From assembly GCA_958430865.1 (NCBI GenBank), contig CAUDNR010000073.1, positions 1 through 41,581 on the forward strand: 41,581 nucleotides of DNA, written 5' to 3'. Made by a program: the position numbers and the translations under genes. The stretch is from Entrophospora sp. SA101 (taxonomy: Eukaryota > Glomeromycota > Glomeromycetes > Entrophosporales > Entrophosporaceae). This document shows, in pieces, positions 11,800-22,592 of this stretch (positions are counted from its first letter, which is position 1; the number at the start of each line of letters is the position of its first letter). Under the pieces are notes generated by a model that was not told where the DNA came from, did no database searches, and worked only from the letters and a program-made list of their open reading frames with translations.

Positions 11800-13624
11800 T
11801 CAAGGCTCGTGCATTTCTTTTAAACCTTTTTGATTTAAGAAATTTAACCTCTTATACTCATTTATGACATCGACGTCCACTTTCAAGCAGTCAAAATCAA
11901 AAGATAGAATGTCCAATGACTTCCAGGAAGAAGCTCAACTCATCGCCACATAGATTTGTCCTGGTGCAAACATGTTATGGTCTATAGTCAAGGTTGCATG
12001 TGGCAGTGTTAGGCCTTGAGTCTTGTGCACCGTAAGAGCAAATGCATTCTGCAACGGAAGTTGATACCTTGATGCCGGTATGCCATTTATATTAAAATTT
12101 GCAGTGCTTTTCTGAACGTTGATTTTCACCACATTATCAGTTGTTGGGAACGTAACTTCAACATTGTCATCATTAATAACTTTAGTTACCACTCCTATCG
12201 TCTCATTGCAGATGTTGTGCTCGAAGAGTTGGTTGTTCAAGAACATAACCCTCACCCCTTCCTGGATTGTAATGGATTTTTGGAGATTTGTGTGATTTTT
12301 GAAAGGCAAGTTGTGCCCACCATTGATCCTCTCATGATTTAAAGTGTCAACTGCTAAGGAAAAGTGCATCGGTCATCGAAAGGTAAGTGCTCACAAACGA
12401 AGGTGTTTATTTGGTCTGATATTTCACAGGTACTAACAACGTGGGTAGTGTTTATCATCACCCTGGAATTTTGAGATCTTTCTACCTTTTCATTGATCAA
12501 CAATTTTGATTTTTGTGAGAGGTGCCCAAATCTCAACTCCTTGAGCAAATGGAAAAAATCCAAATCTTCCTTCTGTCGTTGTGGCCTGGACAAGAACAGA
12601 GGGAAAAACGCTTTCCACGCCGGTGAAAAGAAAACATGTTCTCCGTTCACGGGAGGCAGTTGGAAAAGATCACCAACCAACAGCACTGAAATTCCACCAA
12701 ATATCTTGTGGCTGTTGTGCAACGAACCAAAAAGGTTACTCAGGAACGAAAACAGCTCATTGGAAACCATCGATACTTCTTCTATCACAACAGCCTTGAT
12801 CTTCAGCAGAGCTTCTCTCGAGGACTCAGTACTTAGGGACAAGGACTGGTAGTGGCCATCTGTTTGTCTTATTCTCAAGGTTGAATGAATGGTCCTCCCA
12901 CCAACGTTCTGTGCTGCAACACCTGTAGGTGCCAGCAACAGGTAATTGATTTTCTTTTTTTCCAGCATGTCTATCATTTTTAAAGTCATGAATGTTTTTT
13001 CAGTACCTGCAGATCTGGTCATGAAGAAGTACGGATACTTGTTTTCGCATTTGGGCCCCAAGAATTACAAAGCATGTTGTATATTTTGTATTGGTCATGA
13101 TCAAGCATCAGTGTGGAGGCTGTTCAAAGAGAAGGCTTTTCCAACAAGATAAGCTGGTTATATATAACGTCCCAGAGATCGTTATTTTGTAGATCTGTCA
13201 GGATGTGTTCAATCACTCTCTTGAACGCTTCAGAAAGTTGGAATTTGCCGGCAACGGAACTTTTTGATAATCTCAACACGGCCTGCTCATACCTTATCGG
13301 GTACAGGCTTCTAAACCTATCCCTATAACTTGTAAATCCTCCTAGCAAATCAACCTCGGAGCGAACGGCATGTTTCATTATAAGATGCTGATAGAAAAAC
13401 GGCTCTCCATCGTCAACATTATAATTCGTAAATCTCACGAGCAATGGTTTGGTCCTTTCAGCAACAAATCTATGTTTCAGATCTCTTGTCAAGTAAAGCT
13501 TGCAGGTTCTTCCCAGTGGACGACCCCCAACTTTAAATCTTTGAAAGTATTCAGGGTAAGTTAAACTTTCGAAAAGTTCATTACTTGGCCGATCAAAATA
13601 CTTGTCTATCGCATATCAAAATAC
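11800..13624 (-). pseudogene. Helitron Pif1-type helicase domain and linker, broken
   Basis: From 13624 the frame reads YFDRPSNELF...LTYPEYFQRF, then LYLTRDLKHRFV and LLGGFTSYRDRF, the usual Helitron segment between Rep and helicase. After a frame break near 13120 come the helicase motifs: Walker A as RSAGTEKTF instead of G-S-A-G-T-G-K-T, LLLAPTGVAAQNV, the Walker B region as VIEEVSMV instead of DEVSM, LLVGDLFQLPPV, and finally FALTVHKTQGLTL with QIYVAMS. A second frame break lies at about 12360, and a TGA replaces the Arg after YVAMS near 11940 (CGA to TGA). Altered Walker A and B residues plus frame breaks make it inactive. The family is a 5'-3' DNA helicase used in rolling-circle transposition. 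Confidence 0.9.
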
Positions 13625-14830
13625 GGTTTTTCCTCATCCTCATCCTCATCATCATCTTGTTGCTCCTCAATTTGCATGTGAACGGGCTTGACTGAACGAA
13701 TTCTCAATTCAGAAGGGGCTGATGGAAGATATTGAACGGAAGCGGAAGACCTTGTTATGGAATATTGCAAAAGCAATATCATGAGTTCCATCAACCCTAA
13801 CCTCCTAGCCTGGACATGTCTGCTGTAAGAATCTTGTTCGCTAACGTTGAAGATTTCCATGGGTTCAGGCTTGGTGGCATACTTTGTCACGTATTTTCCA
13901 AACCCAAGGGTCATTATGTATTGGAAGTTGATGTGTCCTTGCCAAATCAAAAGTGTCTCAGGGTGGTACAGTACAACCCAGCGGTCTTCCTCTTTGGTTC
14001 TTCGATAGACGTATCATTTGGAATTTGGCCTACAGTACGTGTCGTTTGAAAGCGGTTGAGGGAATCCATTTTTGCACGGTTGCAAATTCGTACCTGGACC
14101 TCTGCATTTTTCCACAATGCATCTATGAATTTGGAATGTTGTGACAAGCCAGTGAAGCTCAGGCTCAAGGACCAGGTGAGGCATGTCCGCACGGATTGCA
14201 TTGTCCGAAATCAAGCCTTGGATCGAAGATTCGGTGTAGGCGAACCCATGCGTGTGGATGGTTCCTCTGTTCTGAAATTCATCCCTTTCGAAATAGTGTA
14301 GGAGCTTACCCCATTGCACAAGACCTGGATTTTTCCAAAGTTTATTGCGCACGTTTGCCAACCTGTTGTGATAATGGAGGTACATGTGCAATGGTCTGTT
14401 TGTTGGGAGTGGATCTTTCTTGTCGGTGCATTCTAAGATTTCTTTCAGATGCTGCCATTTGCCTTCTGCGGCTGTCATGGTGTAGAAAATTTGGGGCAGG
14501 CCATAAGCTTGGATCATTGTGTTGACCTGATACTGTTTTTTCTTGAAAAAAGGTGCGGACGTTCTGATAGATGAAGGTAGCGTGGTGGTTAAGGATTCGT
14601 TTATGATGGGGCAACTTGTGTACACGCTTGATGATATCAAGTCGGCTCTGGTAAGGGGTGAGTCACAAGCAACATTCTTCTGATTCAAAATTCTGTTCCG
14701 ATTTTGGTAATTCTGTTTTTTTTCTATGTTCATGTAAGAATAATGTGGCCAATACCAATGCAATCAAAACCGTGGATCAGGACACAGCATTCTTAATTTA
14801 ACATACTTTCCATAACTGTCTGTAACTTGA
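13606..14830 (-). pseudogene. Helitron Rep (rolling-circle nuclease) domain, broken
   Basis: The block begins with SFNQVTDSYGKYVKLRML near 14825 and continues through TGA to the frame starting at 14763 (MHWYWPHYSYMN). It contains AYGLPQIFYTMTAAEGKW, LLHYFERDEFQNRGTIHTHG with the H-x-H metal-binding motif, and after another break LGFGKYVTKYATK with the tyrosine-bearing YxxKY motif of HUH nucleases. Both catalytic motifs are still readable, although the frame is broken near 14040 and near 13610. The enzyme nicks and joins Helitron ends. Confidence 0.88.
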
Positions 14831-14849
14831 TTAAAGCTTAGCAACTTTT

Positions 14850-15907
14850 TCACATCTTCATAGTGACCACGGCCAGTGGGAAAGAGACCAACGCTTCAAC
14901 GTCTGGATTACTGAGCTGAATCGGAAGCACAAGGTCATCATCCAAGTCCATGAACCCTGCCATCAAGCGTTCATACCTGTAGTCTTCGTCATGGATTCGT
15001 GCTGGAAAGTCATAGTTTGGGACAACCAAGGAGGGTGGTTGTGCGGTGTGTTGGTTAGATGGTAAGTGATCAATGGATCGAGAAACCAGCCTAGCTGTGG
15101 GCAAAGGCTCTGGAAATGGATCAGAGGGTGAAGAACGTGTCATGGCGTGATTGTTGTCATATTGTTTAAATATTGGGTTGTTTTGTTTCAGCCATCAGCT
15201 TGCATTTATCAAGCTCTCATGAAACCAATTAGGTGGCTCGGTACCTTGATCAAGGAAAGCACCAATCATGCCCGAGTGCAGATTCAAAGCATGCTTATTC
15301 TTTGATAGTCCGATGAAGCCTTGCAAATGACAATAGTTTGTGTAATGGTTGGATCCAGACGCACGTCCCAGCGAACAGCTCATGTGAATCAGAGATATAT
15401 GCTTACGGTACACCATTGGAACCGCATTGATTTCTTCGGGTATTGCCACTAATACAGGTGGGAAATGACAGTTTTTTACTGTTTTGCACGACAAGCAAAC
15501 GGCAATCTTATACAATCTTGGTTGTTCATACGCAAAGGTAGCTGAAGTTTGGGGAATGCTGTTGTTAGGTCGTAAGTTTCATCAGGGTCGTAATCAACCC
15601 ATTTCGCAGCAGTGCTCATCATTAGGATAGAACAATAGGCGCAAGGAGTAGATGGGTGATCATACAGTATTTTTTTTTCGAATTCGTCTAAAAGTTCTAA
15701 AAGTTTTTCTGAAGGGCGCCATGGCTGCAATGACAAAGCGGACACCAGCCGGTTACTCAGCAGAGCATTCGGCAAGTTCTGATTCACTTCGTTATGATTC
15801 ACATATGCAGAAAGGAACAAAACATCACGAGCGTTATTATTATTATTATTAACACGATGAGTATCGGGATCAGGAACGATAAAATCCGAAATGGGATAAT
15901 TATTCAT
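14850..15907 (-). pseudogene. Helitron N-terminal Cys-rich region, broken
   Basis: Pieces at 15907-15476, 15515-15195 and 15143-14850 overlap in frame shifts. They include CAYCSIL, IAVCLSCKTV, a block with IPEEINAVPMVYRKHISLIHMSC, SLGRASGSNHYTNY and LNLHSGMIGAFL, which match the Cys-rich region upstream of Rep in many Helitron proteins. The last piece ends NPDVEALVSFPLA; shifting the frame there gives GRGHYEDVKKLLSFNQ, which joins directly to Rep. An Asn run (AAT repeats at 15834-15851) follows the first residues. The likely role is DNA binding by zinc fingers. Confidence 0.8.
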
Positions 15908-16217
15908 GGTTTTTTTTTTTTATTTTGTATTGACAATTTTTTTTCAACAAAATTTATTTTTTAGACAAGATGTCCCAAACGCATTCTTTTTATACAATTT
16001 ATCGAGGGTGAGCATCATCACGTTTTACGCAAATCAGGATTGGAGATTAGATTTTTATTCTTTATTTGTTTTTCAAATCAGTAAAACTAAGATATTGATC
16101 GATTGATCACAAAAAAAAAATAATCTATATTAAAAAAAAAATTTTTTACTTCTTCATTACACAACAGCAAGCCAAAAACATTGATCATTCATCATCGCTG
16201 TATGCTTCATTGTTTGA

Positions 16218-17271
16218 TCAGTGATCAAGATCAAGGTCTTCCTCTTCGTCATTGGAACATGGCAACTCGGGTCCTTTCCCCTTTCTGTTAACTTGATCCA
16301 TCGTCGTTTGTAAGGCTTTTGCTCTTGTGATGGGCCTGTTCAGTGGACCCAGCTCTGTGCAAACTTTTTTGTGAGATTCATTGTCATCAACCACCACTAT
16401 TTGTCTTTTATTATTTTCTACAGTGTTGGTAGCGGCGGCTGATGTTGAGGTCGACGGTGATGTGGATGATGACGCAAACAATGACGATGATGACGTATTG
16501 TTGACTTTGCGCCTATTGTTTGACTTCTTGCCTACGTACTTCTCCTCTATGCTCAGAAACTTTTGCCTGCGCATGCTTTTTCCAGGCGAAACCTGTTCAT
16601 TCTTCACTTTTGGAAATACCCAATCGACCTCGGTGCAAATTATTTGTGCAAGGTTCTCGCCTATGAACAATTCTCCAGCAGCGCTAAAGATCAGTGCCTT
16701 TTTTGACGCTTCCGCAATTGCAGAAAATCTTGGGTTTGAGTGGTCATAGACGCAAGGGATCTCAACGTCTTCGCTTGAGGAAGTGAACGTATTGTAGATT
16801 TTCTTTCCCAGAACAAAAAAATTACACTCGTCATCAGTGGCCACTGCTTCTGCAACACACGGAGCACAAAATGAAGCAAACAATGGGGTAATTGGGAGGT
16901 AGTGGACTCCAGGTTCCTCGCAAGTTGTTTTTAGGTCAAGATCTACCACCTTTAACACAATTACCTGCGAAAATATTTATTGTCAAGTTAGTTTAGGCGT
17001 AAAGGAACAAAACACTTCCTTCACACACACACAGCATAAATATACTTACGTATACTTGACCAGAAACGAACAGAAACTTGCCCACAATGGACATTATTTG
17101 GTGTTTTTCTATTTGATGGACCAGGTTGTTGTCAGCGGAGTTCATTCTAAATGCTTTGTAATTGACCTCCACATACTCTTGTTCATCCACACGGCATACA
17201 GCCACCCCAGTCACCGTATGTGATCCACTGGCTGACTTGATGAACATTATAGATGACAAGATACACGACAT
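16218..17271 (-). CDS. Two-exon Helitron-companion gene, possible OB-fold protein
   Basis: Exon 1 is 17271-17050 and exon 2 is 16964-16218, with a GTAAGT...CGCAG intron of 85 bp in phase 0. The joined product is about 322 residues and has no break. The N-terminal 90 residues include HQIEKHQIMSIVGKFLFVSG followed across the junction by QVYVIVLKVVDLDL, an alternating pattern that could be OB-fold strands. A second similar strand pattern is KKALIFSAAGELFIGENLAQ. The C-terminal third is Ser/Thr-rich, then basic (QKFLSIEEKYVGKKSNNRRK), and ends very acidic (EEEDLDLDH). It sits directly upstream of the Helitron in the same orientation. Some Helitrons carry RPA-like single-strand-binding proteins, and this is a candidate for that role. 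I do not recognise it by sequence, so the function is a guess. Confidence 0.65.
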
Positions 17272-17378
17272 AGCAAATAATCAAAATTATTAAAGTAGTC
17301 AAAATTATTAAAGGAATAATATGCAAAAAAAGCAAGTGAGTAAAAAATATTCGAAAGGCGAATTGGTTTGTTTTTTAT

Positions 17379-18140
17379 TCATTTATTTATTTATACATCC
17401 CAGATCAAAGGTCAATTTGATTGATCAGATTTTTTTTCAAGCCTACATCACCATAAAAGAATAAATTTCGATTGTTAAAAAAATAACTAAGCTTTTTTTT
17501 TCTTAATTAAAAGAAAAAAAGATCCTTTGCAAAGAAGAACCCTTGTGTGAATCAAAAGCCATTTGCAAATTTCGATTGTTTTTAAAATTTTTGTCCTGAT
17601 CTTTTCCTTGTGTTCATTTATTTTTATCCCAGATCAAAGGTCAATTTGATTGATCGGATGTTTTTTTCAAGCCTACATCACCATAAAAGAATAAGCTTTG
17701 ATTGTTAAAAAAATAACTAAGGTTTTTTTTTCTTAATTAAAAGTAAAAAAGATACTTCACAAAGAAGAACCCTCATGTGAATCAAAAACCATTTGCGAAT
17801 TTCGATTGTTTAAAATCTTTTGTCCTGATCTTTTCCTCATGTTCATTTATTTTTATCTCAGATCAAAGATCAATTTGATCGAACAGATGTTTTTTCAAGC
17901 CTACATCACCATAAAAGAATAAGCTTCATGCAAGATACTTCGCAAAGAAGAACCCTAATGTGAATCAAAAACCATTTGCAAATTTCGATTGTTTAAAATT
18001 TTTGTCCTGATCTTTTCCTCGTGTTCATTTATTTTTATCTCAGATCAAAGATCAATTTGATCGAACATCACCATAAAAGAATAAGCTTCATGCAAGTATC
18101 AAAAATTTCAATTGTTTAAAAAAAATCAACTAAGCTTTTT
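17379..18140. repeat. Four-unit tandem repeat, period 229 bp
   Basis: The motif CAGATCAAAG-GTCAATTTGAT starts units at 17401, 17630, 17859 and 18041, spacings 229, 229 and 182. Each unit contains CAAGCCTACATCACCATAAA, then AAGAAGAACCCT, AATTTCGATTGTTT and TTTTTGTCCTGATCTTTTCC. Later units lose internal blocks. It lies just upstream of the Helitron companion gene, so it could be a promoter region, a Helitron terminal region or a simple minisatellite. Confidence 0.9.
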
Positions 18141-18918
18141 TTTCTTAACCGATCAACACGTTTATTTGTTTTCCAGAAAGGAAATTTTTCATTAATCAAA
18201 ACAATTTTATTGTTTTCTCCAAAAGGAAATCAGATCACCCACCATCCTTCAAATGGTCAAAACCAAAAAAGATTAAAAATTTTTCTTATCCAGATCAGAC
18301 CACCCACTATCTCTCAAACAGTCAAAATCCAAAAAAAAAAATTTCGTTCAACATGAACAATCAAAAAAATTTGACAACATTTTGAACCGTCTCGTGACCA
18401 GAAAATATCACAAACATGTTGTGTGACAAGCCTCTGACGATCCGAGGTAAAGGTTCTAAGACAAAGGCCATAAGTTTTTGGTCCTTTTGAACGGTCCAAA
18501 CATCTGAGCAAGTCGAAGACCTAACGATGGACAGCGGTCAACACCACACAAAAACATCTGAAGCGAAACACGATTTCCTTTCAGTCAAGTATCTGTTTTG
18601 CTCAAACCTGACGTTTTGAACCAAAACAGATAAGTTTTTCAATTCACAAATCATGATAAACAGATAGCAATTTGGTTTCGCACAATATGGTGACGTAAGA
18701 ATAATCACAAACATTTATCATTTTTTTTTAATATTTCTGTTCAAATTTCAATTTCATTAATTAACAAATTTAATTTCAAATTAATTTGCAAATCATTTCA
18801 AGCCAGCGCAGCAAAAAAAAAAAAAAAAAAAACGACTCATCATAATGTTATACCCTTTGATTTTGATCTCATCCTTCCCCAAAAATTCAGTTTAATAAAG
18901 TTGAGAAACAGGACGTTT
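18141..18918. other. Noncoding stretch with a two-unit short repeat
   Basis: Two units of about 65 bp begin at AATCAGATCACCCACCAT (about 18229) and CAGATCAGACCACCCACT (about 18291), each followed by a CAAA..GTCAAAA block. The rest has no credible gene; the minus frame 18314-18511 has no motif. A run of about 20 A lies near 18813. Confidence 0.6.
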
Positions 18919-18975
18919 AGAAGTTACAGTTACGTTTTGTTACGTTACGTTACGGTAACAGTAACAGTAACTTCT
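18919..18975. repeat. GTTAC-rich imperfect palindrome
   Basis: Left part AGAAGTTACAGTTACGTTTT plus three GTTAC units meets the right part GGTAACAGTAACAGTAACTT, which is nearly its reverse complement. The sequence could form a stem of about 20 bp. It is a candidate transposon terminus or replication-linked hairpin. No telomere-type repeat is present. Confidence 0.75.
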
Positions 18976-19708
18976 TTTACAACGAAACATTTCCTGTGCA
19001 ACCAAACATTTCAAAATTGGGCAAAGTCATTAGATTAGGGAAACATACAAAAAAGGGGAAATATTACACAAAATATAAAAAATCTACACAAAAATTGCAA
19101 CATTTAGTAAGACACCATAACATGGCAACCTTTTCTCTTTTATATATGTTAAAATTAATAAATATCAATAAATTTTGTTTGATGCAATCTTCTATTTCAT
19201 CCAGCAATGTATATTAATATATTAATATTATTAGGTAAAATGTTGTTTATTATTATGAAATAATTTTTAAAAAGCAAATTTGAAGTTAATACTTTTCTAT
19301 AAACAAATTGTGTAATTTAAAAAAATAAACATTTAAAGGTTGAAAATTAGAACTTAACTATTGCATTTATTATTACTATAGAACTTTATAGAACTGGTAG
19401 TCCAACTTCATGCTAAGATTATTGCTTAGTGGTATTTGTTTACCCTGGCAAAAAATACATCAAAATAAAGGTTTTTCATATATTTGTTATTTTTTATGAT
19501 TAAAGTAACAATTTGATTAAATCAGGCAAGTTTGTATATGAAAGCATGATTTTTTCTTCATTTTTTCATTTTTTCATATAAAACTTTGTGTTGATCAAAA
19601 AAATTTTTATTAGTATTAGTGAGTGACACTTGACCCCCTGTAGATCTGCAATATCCTGTGACTGATACAGTGTGAAAAATTTGTGTACCAATGGAATTGC
19701 AACTTAGC
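18976..19708. other. AT-rich spacer, no gene seen
   Basis: One short plus frame (18996-19217) has no recognisable motif. AT-rich throughout. Confidence 0.5.
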
Positions 19709-19800
19709 TTGTGACTTGTGACATGGTTTGTGACTTGCAACATGATTTGTGACTTGCAACATGATTTGTGACTTGCAACATGATTTGCGACTTGCGACAT
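19709..19800. repeat. 19-bp tandem repeat (about five units)
   Basis: The unit GTGACTTGCAACATGATTT recurs with a period of 19 bp (GACTTG starts at 19732, 19751, 19770 and 19789), with one diverged unit before. It lies just beyond the 3' end of the recombinase-like pseudogene. Confidence 0.9.
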
Positions 19801-19873
19801 TGCAACATTTTAATGATGGCTGTAACTAAGGGTTGCAACCATTGCCACAATATATTAATTGCGGCCAGTATCT

Positions 19874-20734
19874 TTATTCAGAAGCACCATTAGAACGTTT
19901 TGAAAGATATTTATTGATATCATTAATTGCTTCTTAATTTGGAGGAAGGTGAATATCTTGTGAAACACCTCCTTCAATTCCACGTTGTTTGTTTTTGCTA
20001 TGATAATGCTGAAAAAGTAAACCACCATCAGGTAAAGGTTGAAATTGATCAACACGAAGGTTGTAGTGTTCTCCACCACGACATGCAAAATTAGTTGCAT
20101 TTCGAAAAAATACTCAATATAAAAGGCCTTCAGGGGTATTTGTATTAAGAAAATTATCAGCAAGAATTTCTTGAACTTGTTGTGCTGTTAATGCCATTGA
20201 TCCCTCTTTTTCGCCAAATCCTTTTTCTTGCAAATCTTTCATTTTACCATGTAATACAGTCCATAAATCTGGAAACTTGTATTTGTCATGTAAATTGATT
20301 CCACAGATTGGTGAAAATTTTACCAAGTGGTGGTTAATAGCATCAACAGCTTGTTTTACTGTATTTGCTTTATATTCTCCAGCGTTTTTCTTTTTAGACA
20401 TTTGTGCAATATATTCACAAACTTGTTGTTCAATCAGTTCAGAATCTGTAATCTTATCAAGTGGTATAACATAATTATAATTCTTGCGGAATTCTTCAAA
20501 TTTAGCAATCCAATTTCGAGTTGATTTTTCAGTATTTGGAACCATAGCTTTTTGATGATAAAAATTAAGTTTCTTATAAATTTCCAACGATTCTTGTTGT
20601 AAGGAAATAGAATCGACTGGTAAAGTGGAAGTTGAAGCCTCAGGTGCTTTTTGGGAAAGGAAGGAGCTTGCATTGGTAAAAACAGGTTGAAATTCTTGTC
20701 TCTGTTGCTTTTTATTGGTGTGAATTTGAGGCAT
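19874..20734 (-). pseudogene. DUF3504/Crypton-like tyrosine recombinase gene, broken and 3'-truncated
   Basis: The frame 20734-20114 starts MPQIHTNKKQQRQEF and contains a helical core-binding-like region (…QAVDAINHHLV…, DLWTVLHGKMKDLQEKGFGE, MALTAQQVQEILAD). After an in-frame TGA near 20114, at the place of an expected Trp, the same frame continues NATNFACRGGEHYNLRVDQF and HYHSKNKQRGIEGG. The RGGE segment holds the first catalytic Arg of the tyrosine-recombinase fold in the DUF3504 (ZMYM2/QRICH1/KIAA1958 type) family, which derives from Cryptons. Further stops follow, and the H..R..Y end is not found. Assignment rests on the RGGE block and general arrangement. In a living element this enzyme would cut and rejoin DNA. 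Confidence 0.72.
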
Positions 20735-21738
20735 GTTGTAATCAATTTAAAAAATGTTTTAAAAAGGATGCGAAAGGTAAATTTGGAAAAGTAGTAGTAA
20801 ATTTTTTATAATAGTGAATTTACAGTAAAAAATACTTTTATAGCAAATTAAACTTTTTCATAAAACTTTTTTTTTCATCATGGGCGTTAGTCTCCGTGAA
20901 ATATCTATTACATATAATGGTAAGTTAAAAAGTGATTTTTACTTTTATTACAAACATGACTCTCAATTTAGATAAATAAATTTGTCTAACAATTTTAATT
21001 TCAATTAATTACTTACCATTTCCACAATCAACTATGATGGTAGTAGTTATATCAGATATAAAGGAATTTTCCATTAAGTACATTCAAATTTTTTGTTAAA
21101 GCCAATGTCTGAATAAAATAAATAAATAAATGGATGTTTGTAAGTAGAATCATGATCTTGGTTATTAACAATATTAAATAAACTTGTACACATAAAGACA
21201 TCAGATCTTAGATTTATACTTTACAAATATGGCTCTCCAGTCTTTGTAAGTTATAACAATGTTCATTAATAAATTGATATCATGATAAATAAAGTGCAGT
21301 CCAATTGTATGCCAGACATGTGATCTGGCCTTTTTCGTTTTATTAATATTTTTATATTTGTATTTTTGTTAAGTATTGATAATAATTGATAAAGAGACTT
21401 TATAATATTTGATTTTGATTTTATTTTACATTGTAAAATAGTACAAGAATTGCAGCTATGATGTTTTTCAATATTATTAATAAAGAATTTTCTTTATCTG
21501 TTTAAAGTTTTTTTTGCTCTTGAAGTGTTAAACATGAAAGAGCATGCATTGCTTGGATCAATAGATGTTTTGCCAATTCATTCATTGTCCATTAAATTTG
21601 ATCTCTGTGACATAATGTTCACTTTGTCTGGTTTTGTTGCAGCATGCCCCATATATATATGTGCCATTACTTCAATATTTTAGAAAAGAACAGCCAGAAT
21701 CACAATTTTTATCTTTTGAATTTTCAGAAGAAAAGTAT
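20735..21738. other. AT-rich spacer up to the assembly gap
   Basis: No open frame with recognisable content. A possible donor (GGTAAGTT near 20919) lacks a convincing coding context. Confidence 0.45.
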
Positions 21739-21748
21739 NNNNNNNNNN
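21739..21748. other. Assembly gap (10 N)
   Basis: Ten N characters. The fixed length suggests a scaffold join of unknown true size. Sequence left and right of it has no shared feature that I can see. Confidence 1.
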
Positions 21749-22507
21749 GGATTTTTATTTATAGATTAATCGGCTGAATCTCAAAGATCATTTCGTATTA
21801 GAAAGTGATGCCCTCAGAAAAAAATATTTATATCAGAAAAATTTTATCGGCTATTAATAGCCGATTAACCGTTTAGGGGATAATGGCAGCGCCACAATCT
21901 TCGCCCGTTTTAATTAGTTCTAACCAGCCACAAAAAAAATGTGTGAAGAAAACACAATTAACTAGTATGTGGAGAGTTAGATATCATTAAAATTTAATAG
22001 ATGAACATGATGAATTTGCTAAGTTCCAATAATCGAAAAGAGAAAATCTTTAAACAAAATAACTCTACATGTAACCTTTCGCATAATAATTTTCAAGTTA
22101 TGAATTTAACTAAAAAAATTCATTGAAATTTTAAATTTACATTTATATAATCGGTTTAATCAAGTTATTGGTTCAAATCGTTCGAATCGCTGATAGTTCG
22201 AATCAGAAAATTTTTTGACTTATGATTTGAATCGGTTCGAACTGGTTCGTCGTAAGCTCTAGTTCAGTCAAACTAAAAATTTGGCACCCGGTGAAATTTT
22301 TTCAATTAAATAATCGGTAAATAATCGGTGAATGTTATTTTGACAGATATAACCACTATTCAGATTTTAATTATTACATGTGCAGTGGTCTAAAGGATTA
22401 ACCTTTATTCCCTGTGGCTCAAATAGTGATTAAGATTAATAATATGACAATTCCTGAATGAAGTGTTTTACTCATATTAATATTGGAAATATAGTAAAAA
22501 AATTGTT
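21749..22507. other. Decayed repeat-rich stretch
   Basis: AATCGGCT/AGCCGATT inverted motifs occur at 21767-21773, 21849-21855 and 21860-21867. GTTCGAAT-type motifs in both orientations cluster at 22165-22245. A short plus frame from 21883 (MAAPQSSPVLISSNQPQKK) is closed after about 35 codons. This looks like fragments of DNA transposons, but no family can be named. Confidence 0.4.
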
Positions 22508-22592
22508 TATTTTCCACAAAAATCATTTGCCACCACAGCACATTTTAAAATTATATTGGTTGGCTAGAAATTGGTGATTTTTGTGGAAAATA
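22508..22592. repeat. Inverted repeat, 18-bp perfect arms
   Basis: Arm TATTTTCCACAAAAATCA (22508-22525) faces TGATTTTTGTGGAAAATA (22575-22592) across a 49-bp loop. It may be a small MITE remnant or a stem-loop. Confidence 0.85.

Larger units (their letters stand above)
11237..15907 (-). mobile_element. Helitron-like element, coding part (Rep plus Pif1-type helicase), decayed
   Basis: Minus-strand blocks in N-to-C order match an autonomous Helitron protein: a Cys-rich N-terminal region, a rolling-circle Rep domain and a SF1 Pif1-type helicase. At least five frame breaks separate them. Boundaries given are those of the recognisable coding sequence. The true termini (5' TC and 3' CTRR with hairpin) were not located. 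The companion gene at 16218-17271 and the tandem repeats at 17379-18140 may belong to the same element. Confidence 0.88.

Noticed and set aside
11800..13624. In-frame TGA at an Arg site as possible codon reassignment
   Set aside because: The gene also has frameshifts and altered Walker residues, and intact genes nearby use normal code; CGA to TGA decay is simpler.
12493..14525. Several plus-strand frames opposite the Helitron helicase and Rep
   Set aside because: The minus strand carries the recognisable motifs; the plus frames are antisense shadows.
16381..16749. Plus-strand acidic frame
   Set aside because: Antisense of the Ser/Thr-rich part of the companion gene, which has a consistent two-exon model on the minus strand.
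18919..18975. Possible telomeric or subtelomeric repeat
   Set aside because: The unit is GTTAC in inverted arrangement, not TTAGGG, and only a few units are present.
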